NCBI RefSeq assembly: GCF_000143415.4 | Contig: NW_003314262.1 | Coordinates: forward strand, 3,978,021-4,042,020 | Direction: 5' to 3' | Length of the DNA stretch: 64,000 nucleotides | DNA from: Selaginella moellendorffii | Taxonomy: Eukaryota > Streptophyta > Lycopodiopsida > Selaginellales > Selaginellaceae | Shown here: positions 1 to 11,958 of the stretch, one piece after another | How positions within the stretch are numbered: the first letter of the stretch is position 1 | Layout of the letters: every line of letters begins with the position of its first letter | Program-made: the position numbers and the translations under genes | The notes under the pieces: generated by a model | Seen by the model: only the letters and a program-made list of their open reading frames with translations | Database searches by the model: none | What the model was told of the DNA's origin: nothing

Positions 1-36
1 AAGTATCTTTTGATACCCGAAGTCACATTCGCGACA
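1..36 (-). repeat. LTR-D fragment cut by window edge
   Basis: The reverse complement begins TGTCGCGAATGTGAC and matches the start of the longer LTR-D copies at 26578 and 22335. Only the terminal 36 bases are inside the window, so size and flanks cannot be judged. Confidence 0.55.
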
Positions 37-530
37 AGGCCGCACCCACACTTTGCCGACTGCCTAGGCTGCGCAGGCCAATTCACCGGCATATCGTACC
101 AGCCCACGTGGCTTGGCCCACATGGCCCAGCCCGGGCACTCACCCAGTCACTCGGCATGGGCCGAGCCGATACCCCGGCAAACCAGCCCAACCACTGCGG
201 TATGCCATGCCATGCAGTGCCCTGCACGTCGCTGTGTGGCACACCACACATCCCAGTGCCTGGCCAAGTGCTTGGGCCAGTCCGCGTTGGCCTGGCCACG
301 TGGGCTGGTTGCCAGCATACTGGCCCAGCCCACTGTGGTGTGCCATGCCGTGCAGCGCACTGTGTGTCACCTTGCAGTGCACTGCACTTTGCCATGCCAC
401 ACGCCAACACAGCTCTGTGGCTTACATGTGCCGTGTGAAGCATGCAGCACGGTGGTGCTAGGCGCTGCAACGCGGTGGCACGGTGGTGCTGTGGCATGGC
501 AGTGCTGTGCACTGTAGCGTGGCGGCACTG
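37..530. repeat. GC-rich low-complexity DNA built on CATGCC/GTGCAG words
   Basis: The stretch is rich in short self-complementary words (gccatgcc, tgtgtggcacaccacaca, tgcagtgc). It is open in several frames on both strands, which follows from the composition; none of these frames has recognisable domains. I see no gene here. It could be internal sequence of the LTR element whose end is at 1-36. Confidence 0.4.
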
Positions 531-1679
531 GATGCTATAATGCTTGGTGTTGAGGTGAAGATTGAGGTGGAGTAATGAGGAAGTAGAGGAGAAAAAAAAA
601 GGACTTATTCTTGGTGGTTGTTTTTGACGTCGATGGATCCCACAGTCACTCCCAATCTCCTAATGCCGGTGGCTGCCCTAACCCTAACCTAACTTTTATT
701 ACAGCCTTTCATTATGGATGCAGTAAATCTCCATTTTTTTTGTAATTATTTGCTATCTACAATTTCTATTTTGTCCTAGATTTGATCACGTGACAAAGTC
801 CTTTTGAATTATAACTTAATAATAGAGGTGTGCCATAATATGGAAATAATATCACAGCTGCATGTGTTGAATTGATCACAATATGAAATTATAAATGAGA
901 ATTATGTGTTTCTTGCACATCATAAAATCTTATCATCAAATATAGGGTTCTTAAAATCATAAGGTATTATTTCCAAAGCAATGTGATAGATAATTTACCA
1001 TAGGTGATAGATGGTAGTACAAAAATGGAATATATTTAAATGAGTTCAGAAGAATGTGATGATTTCTGGCTTTAATGAAGTACTGAAAATATTTTAATTT
1101 ATTTGGCAACAGTTGGTCGATAGTAGATCCTAGAATAAAATCATTTCTATCTTTTACATTATCGCACATGCTTTAGGTGATATTTCTTTCTGTTCTGCCA
1201 AAAGTTACTCTATATAATAACTTTGAGCATGTTTTTGAATTTAATTTATACAGACTTTTAATATTGTACAACATAGTCCTTTATACTTCATATAGACTTT
1301 ATTACAACAATGTTATTCAATGTTAGATCCTAGAATAAAATCACCCTTACTTTTCACATAATGGCATAACACATGTTTGAGGTGACATTTCTTTTCATTC
1401 TAACTCTAACTTTGAGCCTGACTTTGAGCATATTTTTTAATCAAGTAAAAAGATTGGAAGACAATGTGGAGTCTTTTTATATGTGATAGTCTTTTTATAC
1501 TTTTGATAGACCTTATCATAAAAGTTCAAACATCCAAAACCTAAAGGCAATAAAACAGAGAGTTTTTTTTTTGCATTACCAAAATCACCCACCGCTCTTT
1601 TTCTCCCAAAGTCTTATTTCAAAAAGTTTTCTTTACTAACGTTTCAATCTTTCTCTTAGTTCTCTATCATTAAAGGCTG
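531..1679. other. AT-rich spacer with a short telomere-like motif
   Basis: No coding signal is visible. A short CCCTAACCCTAACC stretch sits near 676-693, and a similar ggctgccctaaccctaacc string recurs at about 30018-30040. Both lie upstream of the two MULE-like copies, so this may be part of their non-coding 5' region. Confidence 0.35.
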
Positions 1680-4600
1680 TGATTCACAACAACATTGGTG
1701 TAGTTGAATGATCAGAATTTCTTCTTTAAGTGTGGGTGAAGGTGGACAACATTGGGATTTACAACATTCCAAGTTCAAGGAGATTCGAGTTTTTGAATCT
1801 CCAATCAAAGCATGAGGCTACGATTCTGCCAAAGTGATTGTGAAGCAAGAGTCAGTTGTCATTATTTCTTCCTCTTTTAGTTCTAGTGGAGATGCTAGTT
1901 TAGTGTGTAAGCAACCAAAGAGAACCACTTGAGAGACAATCCATAGGGTTCAAATATAAAGGGAAAGGGCCCATGAACAAGAGTGCATCCCCTTTTTCAA
2001 TTGGTTAAGGGTCTTGGGATATTTGGGGTTAAGTGTCTTTGGGTTTGAATAGTACTGGGTTGGGTGATCTCCTGGGAAATTTAAACTCAGGAGTTTACAC
2101 AGTGCTAGCCAAGAATCTATAAACTCCAACTTTACTGATATTCAAAGTTGTTTGCAATGCTTTCCAGTTGTTTTCAAGACCAAGCAAGACATTCATAATT
2201 GGTGCAAGATCATGACTACACACTTCCAACATTTTAAAGGTATAATGTCCATGGTTCATTGAGGTGGGTATTTGGATTGTGTGAATGAAACATGCAATCG
2301 AGAGGATAGTAAAAACTCTATATTGTTTTTAAGGATCTGCAATCAATCCTCCTATTTGTGACACTATTAGTATTAGATTCAAGTGTCGGTTTTGCAAGAA
2401 TGTTCCATTATGTTGTGCAATCTACAGGGACAAGATGTACTACTTTCTTCCACAGGATGGAAAAGTTGGTAGAGCTGTAATACATATTAGCACACACACA
2501 CATCCAATGCAAGAAGGGATACAAAGGAGTTCAGTCAACTATTTCTAAGATGCAATGTAGATAGAGACCATCTATAACTCTAAAGCATGTTTAAAAGATA
2601 ATGCTCAAGGATTTTATCGCAAGCACCTTACTCAATCTGGGCTGCAAGGATACTCAATAGATGAGGCTAGCTTGCGAGAGTTAGTATGATGCGTGCAATT
2701 TGTAATTAGTCTCAGGAGGTAAGAATATATTATTATATACTTTTCAATAATATCTCTCTTACATTTTATTTTATTTAGGATAAAATCTTGAATGTATGAA
2801 TCTTAAGAGGGGAAACTTCAGTCAAAATCGACTCTATTCTTGAACTAAAATGGAATTGTCCCTATGAGTTTATCCACAGGAGTTTATTTCTAGATTAAGT
2901 TGTTAATGAGCAAAAGCACCCCTTCATCTTCAAAATGTTTGTTATGGGCCTTGCCTTTGGTATGGATCTTGTTTCCTGAATGGATATGTCTAGGTTGAGT
3001 AACCTTACTAATACATGGGTACATTTTGACTATATGGAGCAGGTAATAGGTTTGACAACTATGTAAGCTCATATGTATGATCTAAGGTATTTATTTTTTC
3101 TCACTGTCTTAAAATGGTTTTAAGCATTGCCCTTTTCATAGGTTACATTCCAACTTGACAATTGCAATAGCAGAGTTTAAATTAGAAGACTAAATAGCCC
3201 AAGAAATATTTTGGAAGTCCCTCTTCGATATTGTACTAAAGCAGACTGGTAAACCTTCAAACTTTCACAATTTCATAGTAAATGGGGTTTGGGCTAATTG
3301 GAATGGTGTCTAGGCTATCTTTAGAATGGTCAACCCCTAGAAGGTCGTGAGAGGACATATAAGTTCTATTGGGCTTAGAGCCTAAACTAACACTACCATT
3401 TTATCAAGTTAGATTTCTAATTAGTGTTTAAGGAGTTGTGCAAACAATGGCAGATTGCACCTTTTAAAGAAGAGCATGAGGCAAAAGCAAACGAAATCCA
3501 AATATAGTGGTGTGAAGATGGCCATACGGATATAAATTTTACTATAACTTAAGTTGTGGTTGGGTGGTGGGAACTTAGGATGTTCTAATGGGGACATCAC
3601 TCTTCTTAGGTTGGTTTTTCTTTTTTTCTTTTCTTTTTATTGCTTTTTAATATCATCTTTATATTAGGACCAATCAGTTGAGGATCTTGTATACACCCCA
3701 ACTGTGAATCTCTTAGAGAGTAAGCATTTGAGTTGGTGTTCCTCTGAGGCAGGGAAAGGGAAAATGAGTCTATACAAAGCATGTTTATCGGATTTGATAT
3801 GTGCTATAAAGCAATCTTTAAAAGCCTTGGCATTTGAGGAAAGAAGATATATGGGAACAAGACATTCAATTAAGATGTTACACAATCAAATGAAGAAGAA
3901 AGTGACTCCACCAGCACAAACAGTGGCAACTGTAGTGGAGGAAGTGGTCTGTAGCATATCTATGGAGTACACTCCTCAGGCTTCTATTGGTGACATGAAG
4001 ACCATCCACTCAAAGCGTTGTTTTTCCTTTGCTAGTGAAGATGTTAGTATGGATCTTGGAGTGAAAAGCTCTCATAGGCCTGATGTTGAGTACTATTTTG
4101 TTCCAAGACACCACTTTCAGACCAAGCCACCTCAAGTGGTTAATGAAGAAAGTGTATCATAATAGGTAGAAATCGCTTATTGTAGTATGAAGTTGAAGCA
4201 ATAAACAATTTGTCGAGTGCTAGCAAAATCAAATGTAAGGTGTATAGGGATGCTTTCAAGGGGCAAGTGTTGAGTCTAGATCCATAGTGACAAATCTGTT
4301 TCTATTCTAGCCCCATATTTCCATGGGAAATGAAAGTAAACAAGATTTTCAAGATGATGTTGGCTATATTGCTGCAACACTAATGCCAACCATACAAAAT
4401 GGCTTGAAGACAATATAATGACTAAATCTGATGTAGTACCTAAAGAATGGCCAATTGCTAATAAAGTTGTGCTCACCTTGGATGAGATTGAAAACCTTGA
4501 GAAATCTAGTTTCAATCTTGAGAAGAGAGTTGGAGATATGAGTGACAAAACTAGGACTATTCTCACAAGGATGCATAGGAAGCTAGTAAGAAAAGGTAAG

Positions 4601-4900
4601 GTAGTTAAATTTATTAGTACCATCTCCAAGTAGAAGTAGGGTAAAATAAACTTAGCTTAAACATTTGAGTGTGAGATTCTTTCCATGAAGTACATTATTG
4701 CACTTGCAAAGGAGTACATAGTCAAAACATATGGTGGAGAGTACATAATTGCCATTCAAGACTTTCCTTCTTGCATATTTGCAGACTTTATGAAGCATGA
4801 GGAACATAGGAAGGTATATGCTCTTTGCAAGTATATGTATTACATCTTCATTAACATTTTGCAATAGGATTTTAAAGTGGATATTCATATACACCAAACA
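1680..4900 (+). pseudogene. MULE-like transposase pseudogene, copy 1 (decayed)
   Basis: This region is a diverged duplicate of 31.0-34.2 kb. Matching blocks include the text around 1740-1800, 2400-2650, 3660-4160 and 4410-4860. Many in-frame stops and small indels break it into short open pieces, such as 3704-4162 and 4418-4633, that correspond to parts of the 413-codon frame in copy 2. The SWIM-like C-terminal segment is recognisable near 4745-4860, but its second cysteine is replaced by phenylalanine (CIFADF against CTCPDF in copy 2). A solo LTR (1906-2099) lies inside it. The gene is dead; the family name is inferred from copy 2. Confidence 0.6.
1906..2099 (+). mobile_element. Solo LTR of TRIM family 1
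   Basis: It is 194 bp, begins TGTAAGCAACCAAAG and ends GTTTACA. It matches the LTRs of the TRIMs at 27616 and 47305. The flanking five bases are tagtg on the left and cagtg on the right, a target-site duplication with one transition. It inserted into MULE-like copy 1 and then lost its internal part by LTR-LTR recombination. Confidence 0.8.
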
Positions 4901-4974
4901 AGCCTTATTAATACTAAGTTGTAGAAAACTTATTTTTGGAGCTAACTAGATTTTCCAACACTATTGATGTTTAT

Positions 4975-7937
4975 TTTTTATCAATAATATAAACTTATTA
5001 TACTTTATATAATTAATAAAAAAAATTCATTTCATATACTTGTGAGTGTTATTTTTGCAATACTACATATAGTATTGGTATGTCTCTATTTCTATCTGTA
5101 CCACCTTAAAAAATATTTTATGATAATCTTTCGGGTACGTGATGTTGCAATATGTCGCAAGAGCATATATACCGTCATACTAATCATTGTCATTATTTCC
5201 ACTGGACTTTGAATCAAAGCCTTGAGACAGCATAATGTTCTAATTGTGATTCTGCCTCTATCAAAGTCTTATAAAATTTGGGTGAATAATTTCCCAATTT
5301 ATTTTTCACTAAGGCTAGCTCTAATTTTCTTTAAGTTGGAGTCTAAAACAAGGGGTATAGATGCCCAATTTTCCCACTTGTGTATGCCTAAAAAAATTGT
5401 GACATTTTGCTGAAAAATATATCCTCTAAAAACCTAAGTGAGAATTTGCTTAGAAAAAAAGAATTCTAGAGTAGTTAATTGTGTTTTCCATATCAAATAA
5501 ACTCCATTCCTTCTTCTTTTGGTTTTTTCTCAAGAAATTGCTGGGTAAATGATTTGAACTTAAGTTTCTTGGCAATGTATACCTAACTAAATAACTTAGG
5601 TAGCTTTTCAAAGGAAAATAAAGTTTAATGCAATAGTGCTAACCTAAGTTATATCTTTCCAAGCTCCAATGTATGCTAATTTCAAACTCACCCTATACTC
5701 TATAGCTTAGGTGACAATTGAAAAACTATTTTTCTTGCGTTTTTTGGGCACTAAGCCACTGCAATTGCAAAAAGATTTCTTTCTTTTAGTTTTGTTTAGG
5801 CTCAAGGCCTTTGTAATCACTAAAGAGATCTATTGTAATTTCTAGTGCTAGGAACGTTTGAAATTCACAAGCAATTTTTCTTTCAACTGTTTTGCAAGCC
5901 AAAGAGTGATAACTTATCCTAAAAGCTTATTTCAAAAGTGAGTAAGGCATTTTCTACCTATACTTGCATTCTTGCTTTTGCTTGTAAAATAGTGACAAAC
6001 AAATAGAGACAATAACCTAGAAAAGAAAAGAAGAGAAGAAGAATGAAAAGAAAATAGAAATGAACTCAGTCTTAAACTTCAAATGTGTGAGTAAAGATAA
6101 GTATATGTCATTCTCTCAACTTTACTTTGCACAAACAGTCATAGTTAGGAGAAAAGATGGTTAATTCAATGTAAATTATATAATAATGAGTGGGGGTTGT
6201 TTTTCAACACTTCTAAATGCTATTTATATACTATATGATTTTATAACTGTTCCTAACTGCTTCATGTTTGTCTATGACGAGCATTGCTTAGGTCAGGTCT
6301 TTCTTTTTTGAATGCTTAAGTTTAGATGTAACTTCATATTGCTTAACCTTCTTTTGCTTTACCTAGGAAGATACACAAAATAAAACATTTATCTCTTCAT
6401 CACTCACTCCACTATTGCATCCATTCAGCCTCACTATATTGGGGTTAGATATTCCATTCAAACTTGTTATGTTCATCCTCACTTCACAATCCATGTTATT
6501 TGTCTTTATTCCACTACCGTATTTGCTTGTCCTCATTCCATCATTGGGGCTAGACTCCAATTCATCCCCTCCACCCTTCTCCAAAAAAAATAAAAAATTG
6601 AAATGTTAGGGCAAAAAGGAGAAGGCAAGAAAAATTGAGGACAAACCATTGTGGAAAAAAAAAACGTGGCTAAAGAAGCATTAGAAAAGGAATTTACAAC
6701 TGGCAATATAGAAATAGGGAAATTAAAAGAAATATATATGCTCAAATCTTGGAAAATAAGAGACTTCTTATTATAAAATACTTCGGCCACTATGATATAA
6801 GCAAAAGATTTATATTGCTCAACTTCCTCAACACACAACTTAACATTTAAGACGAGAAAATCAATAACAATATCCATACTCTCAAGAGAATATATAAATT
6901 CTTCAATAACAATAGTAAAGTAAAGGCTTTCAGTAGCACTAACAAGTGGGGACAGAACCCGAAATTTTAACTAAAGTGACTCAACCCTTGGAACATAAGA
7001 ATACTCAATACCATAATTTTTCAAAAACTTTACCAATGAAACAAAAGTAATTCTCAACTTTATACACATATTCAACATTTAAATTAGTATGAGAAGGATA
7101 TACAATACTTGACTCAAACCAGATTGAAAATGAGAATCATAAAAGTCATAAATGATCAATATGCCAAGAGAAAAAAAACACTACAAATGAGGAAGAAACA
7201 CTAAAATATGAAAAGGTAACTCAAGCCAAGAAATAAGGAAAGGTTGGGAAAGAGCATAAGGTAAAGAAAAAGGATCAGATAGCAAATTGAAAGATTGACA
7301 CTTACTTTGTAAAATCTCCAACTTATTTTTAAAGCTATCTCTATAATAATTAAGTTCCTCATCATAATTTCCATTCATTCGAGCTTGTAAACATTATTTT
7401 CCCATAAATTCAATTCTAGAACATTCTTCAAGAACCAAACTACATCATTTATAGCTCACCAATTAATGTTACGACCACACTCCACATCAACAAGAGATGG
7501 TATAACACCAAGAACAAAACAAGCTGTGTAATCATATCCCATGTAAGTTGGAGATAGCAACACATCAAGGATGGTTGTAGCACCAATATGATCACACCCC
7601 ACAACACCAAAGTTCAATTTAACAGAGTAATATTAGTAGCCTTAAGTGATATACTCCTTAATCAATGATAATATGGCATAATAAAAGAAGACAATGCAAT
7701 GAAGATCAAAAGAAAAAGTAAATTTAAGCACAGTGATAGTTAGAATTCTAGATCTTATAAAAAGATAATACAGATCTAAATTTTAAAAAAAATGAAGAAA
7801 TAAGAACAAAAAGCATGATCCTAAACACTAGAGCAAAGCATTGCTAAAAAGCTTTGCCCTTTAAGTGCCCCTCATCTCCACCAATGTGAGTGCTTGGGAT
7901 ATAAAAATAGATATATTAATTGGGGTTTAGACCCTTG

Positions 7938-7939
<2 letters not shown>
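4975..7939. other. AT-rich spacer without recognisable genes
   Basis: Up to about 5205 the sequence still matches the 3' part of MULE copy 2, including a degenerate remnant of its convergent small gene (5090-5205 against 34334-34480). Beyond that I see only AT-rich DNA. The short open frames (for example 6533-6877 minus and 6363-6584 minus) have biased, hydrophobic or low-complexity translations and no motif. Confidence 0.4.
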
Positions 7940-8026
<87 letters not shown>

Positions 8027-8027
8027 C

Positions 8028-8060
<33 letters not shown>

Positions 8061-8105
8061 ATATATATGTATGTATGTATCTATGTATGTATATATATAT
8101 GTATG

Positions 8106-8153
<48 letters not shown>
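7940..8153. repeat. (TA)n microsatellite with TATG/TATC variants
   Basis: About 214 bp of TA dinucleotides, interrupted by atgtatgtatct variants in the middle. It is open in several frames on both strands as Ile-Tyr repeats, which is an artefact. It marks the left limit of recognisable gypsy element 1 and may have removed or expanded over that element's 5' end. Confidence 0.95.
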
Positions 8154-8155
<2 letters not shown>

Positions 8156-8307
8156 AACAATCAATAAGATAATTAGAAACCTAAATTAAATTATATAAAT
8201 ATTTCCAAAATCATAATTCTATTAAATTTACAACATAAAACTTCATATTTGCATATTTCTATATCATCAATTCATCATTTAAAGAAGAGCTCCACTATTT
8301 CCGAGCG

Positions 8308-10688
8308 TTGTGGTTACCAAGCTCAGAGAAAGTCCCATGTGCAAAACCATACTTGGCAGATAATGCAAAATCTTGGTGGAGAGCGACGGAGGCCAATGAA
8401 GGACCGGTGGCCACTTGGGAAATGATGAAGGTGAGGATCCACATGACATATATTCCTTCGAATGCTACTTTGCATCTAAAGGATGAGTTGAGTAGGCTGT
8501 GTAAGCGACTAAATTTTCCATTCTACTTTAGTCACTTAACCACACTTCCAACCACTTGGAGGAGTCTCACTCACAACCTCCATAAGTCCTATTTCAGACT
8601 TGGGCTTGCTAGCCCCGAGAATGGCGTCCCCACCAAGTGATCCACGATCCAAGTGCTCCACGTGTCCGATCCCATGACCGACACCCCAAGGTACCACCGA
8701 CATATTAGCTCGTTACGCTAAAGCCTTGCCCCTTTACCTTGGTCACACTGGTGGTTTAACACCACCTGCATCACAGTCCCATCTCTTAAGCACTGGGCCA
8801 TCCGTCCATGAGTGATCATTCCAAATCCACTCTTTAGCATCCTTAGGATGCCCACAGACATGGGGAATAGCCTTCCCCAATATCCCTTTTCCGGTCTTCA
8901 CCAAGTCCCTTTTTGCCCATGGCCGTGTTCACCAACACTGCCACTGGATCGAGGCCCACAGGCCCGACCACTAAGTCCCACGGTCCTCTACGCGTTCCTC
9001 GCCACTTGACTGTATCCTTGGTCACTACACCAGAGGACTACTCCTCTTCCTTTCCACAGTCTGGGCCTTTGGGACTACATTTCGAAACACTGTGGCCCTA
9101 CGCGGGCCTCATGGGTACTCTCCCCGTCTTCCACCTTTGGGTGCTCTAGCCATGGGCTTAGAGCGAGGTTCTGTTGAGCCACACCAGGTATCCAAGTAGG
9201 TAGTGCCACCCACACTTGGACTGGGAGCATCGGCCAATCGATCTCCCAGGGGAACTAGAGCCGGCTCTTGAACACTTCACCAAGCTACCCCGCTTGTCGG
9301 TCTGTATTCACTCTAGTCTTGGACTTCCCAGTGGTCAGTTCATCACCCAACACTGGGTATGGTCTTCCTGGGCCAAACTGGCCTTTCCTGGGCCAAACTG
9401 GCTCCACTAGGCTCCAAGCCCCACACTCTCCCTACTATACTTTTGGAACCCCCTGCAGCCCCCCCCGGGGGACGATCGCTTTGAGCTTTCACCCAACTGC
9501 CTGTATTAGTATCTGACTCGGACTCAGGCTCGAACTCGGACTTAGACTCGGTCTCGGTCCCGGTTTCAGACTCGGACTCGGTCTCGGTCTCGGCTTCGGC
9601 CTCGGTCTCGGTCTCAGTCTCGGGTCCATCTCGGACTCCATCTCGGGTCCATCTCGGACTCCATCTCGGACTCCATCTCGGGTCCATCTCAGACTCCATC
9701 TCGGACTCCATCTCGGGTCCATCTCGGATTCCATCTCGGGTCCATCTCGGGTCCATCTCGAATTCCACTTCGGACTCCACTTCGGATTCCAACTCGGACT
9801 CCAACTCGGGTCCAACTCAGGTCCATCTCGGGTCCATCTCGGACACTTCCACGTGTCATGTGTTGGTCCTTTTGGGTCCCTTTTTGGAGCCTCACTTATT
9901 GCTCGCTTCGTGCTCATTCCTTGAGCACTTTGTTAGGAGTTCCACTCCCACTTTCGACCTTTCAAGTCGGAGCTTTTGGCCAAACGTGTTACACTCGTTT
10001 GGCTTTCGCTTTGGCCACTACCACGTGGCACCCTTTCGGCTCCACTTTGGGGCCTAGGGATTTTGTGTCTCACAGGCTGAAGCAGATTGGAACCATTCAA
10101 GAGTATATGAATGGGTTTATGGCAAAGAGGATACTAGTTATAGATATGGGTGATATGAATGCGTTCCATGCTTTCATATCAAACTTGCAAACCTGGGCTC
10201 GTGGCAAGGTGATGTGTTGGAACCCGACCAATTACAAGGAAGCGTTAGATGTGGCTATCAAGGTGCATTTCAATGATAACCTGCGAAAGGGGAACACGAC
10301 GGGGTTGGGGTCCATGTTTAGCAAAGGGGCCAAACTAAGGGGAACGTATAGCAAAGGAAAATTAAAGAAGAGTTTCTCTAAGAATGAGTCCTCAGGGTTC
10401 CAAAAAGGCAAATCCGGTGGTCAGCGAGCAAGTATGTGGGGGAGTCAAGCAAAAAGAGATAAACCCATGGATAAGAAGGTCAAGTCGGTTAGGAACGTAT
10501 GCTACAATTGCGGCGAAGCAGAACACTTTTCGAGGGAATGTCCCTACTTGAAGAAGGCCAGAGCCAATATGGCCATTAAGTCGGGTGAAATCCAAAATGA
10601 GGTATGTGATTCAGTCCCTAACTCAAAGTTACTTATTACACGAGCAACTTTGGTAGAGAGTCGTTCCCGACATCTACTAGCCCGCTGA
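8308..10688 (+). pseudogene. Gypsy 1 gag, interrupted by a solo LTR
   Basis: The capsid-like part occupies 8308-8499 and resumes at 10075. Removing the LTR and one copy of the ggctg duplication gives a continuous frame reading DELSRLKQIG across the joint. The second part continues to 10688. It has a basic Gly/Lys-rich stretch and one zinc knuckle, CYNCGEAEHFSRECP, near 10500-10545, the CCHC RNA-binding motif of Gag. A stop at 10686-10688 precedes the protease region. The 5' end of gag is missing or unrecognised. Confidence 0.8.
8500..10074 (-). mobile_element. Solo LTR of family C, 1575 bp, inserted in gag
   Basis: Termini are TGTAAGCGAC and GTGTCTCACA, flanked by perfect ggctg duplications (8495-8499 and 10075-10079). 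It contains a long ccatctcggactccatctcggg-type minisatellite (about 9600-9850) and a C-run module near 9455-9490. Minus strand is assigned because the module gggtgaaagcccaaagc/G-run/ctgcaggggg reads forward on the minus strand here and on the plus strand in LTR-A, whose orientation is fixed by a primer-binding site. Related copies are at 19708 and 24101. Confidence 0.85.
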
Positions 10689-10689
10689 G

Positions 10690-11958
10690 GGAAGCTCAGA
10701 GGTAGCTTTGTTAAGATCCTTATTGACACGGGTGCTTCGAATAATTTTGTGGCTGCACTGCAAGCCAGACTAACGGTGCAGCAGCTGGGTGAACTAAGGA
10801 CTATAGAGTTTGTTCAAGGTAGCCAAAGCACCGATGAGGTACTTCGACAAGTGAGAGTCAAAGTAAAGACATGGATTTCACTATGTTGGATATGGAGGGA
10901 TTTGACGTAATCTTTGGGATGGATTGGTTCAATCAGTTCGTGGTAGCCCTGCATGGACAAGGTAAGAACCTTGTGGTACTAGCGAATGCCCAAGGAAGAA
11001 GATTTAGGGTGGAGGCCCAAGATCTAAAGGTAGGGCAATGCAAGGCCAAAGACTCCTACCTAAATTTGGTGTCCACAAAAGGACAACTCACTTAAGGAAC
11101 CAAGGCAGCATTTTTGTGCTTACTCTCGATGAAGAGTGACAAAAAGACAGGAATGGAAGAAGTATCTTTAGTGATCTGGCGGGTGTTGGACCAATTTTAG
11201 GATACCATGCCGGAGGAGCTACCGGCGGAGTTGCCCCCCACACGACCGATAGAACACAAGATTGAGCTAGTCGAGGGTGCCGAGGCGGTGGTTCGTCCCC
11301 CCTATCATTTGAACGAAAAGGAACTCAAGGAGCTCAAACGCCAACTAAAGGAGTTGGTGGACAAAGGGTATGTTAGGTTGAGCAAGTCACTATATGGGGC
11401 GTCGGTGTTATTTGTGAAAAAGAAAGATGGATCTATGCGCATGTGCATAGACTACAGGTTGCTCAACAAGTATAGAAAGAAGAACAAGTACCCTTTGTCA
11501 AGGATTGAGGACCTGTTTGATAGGTTGGGAAAGGCAAAATACTTCTCGAGGATTGACCTAAGGTCATGATACTACTAGATTAGGGTAACAAAGGAAGATG
11601 TCAAGAAGACAACCTGTCGAACAAGGTATGGGAGCTTCGAGTTTCTAGTGATGCCCTTTGGGCTATGCAATGCATCTGCAACATTTTTGGTGTTGATGAA
11701 CTACATCTTCGTACCCTATTTGGATCACTTTGTGGTTGTCTATATTGATGACATCCTGATCTATAGCGAAATGCTAGAGGAGCATGCCGAACACTTGACG
11801 AAGGTGTTTGAGAAACTAAGGGAACACTAGTTGTATGTTAAACAGAGCAAATGTGACTTTGCTCAACAAGAGGTAAAGTATTTCGGGCATGTGGTGGGCA
11901 AGGACAGGCTCAAGGTGGACCCTGAGAAGGTCCAAGAAATTCAGGATTGGGAGCAACC
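10690..11958 (+). pseudogene. Gypsy 1 protease and reverse transcriptase (first part)
   Basis: The protease active site reads ILIDTGASNNFV near 10715-10750, followed after a frameshift by a second segment (FDVIFGMDWF near 10895-10930). The RT begins near 11240 with [12 protein letters not shown]. It shows the fingers motif [20 protein letters not shown] and the catalytic YIDD in [11 protein letters not shown] near 11735-11770. In-frame stops follow DLRS (near 11566) and occur near 11828. The frame runs into the insertion at 11959 and resumes at 13516. Confidence 0.85.

Noticed and set aside
10-517. Overlapping open frames of 70-142 codons
   Set aside because: Several frames on both strands stay open through GC-rich repeated words, with no domain and biased composition.
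7872-8189. Long Ile-Tyr open frames on both strands
   Set aside because: They are translations of the (TA)n microsatellite.
9489-9917. Glu/Ser/Arg-rich frames in the LTR minisatellites (also 12010-12312, 16124-16557, 19683-20575)
   Set aside because: They come from the gagtccgagatc-type repeat, differ between copies and are open on both strands.
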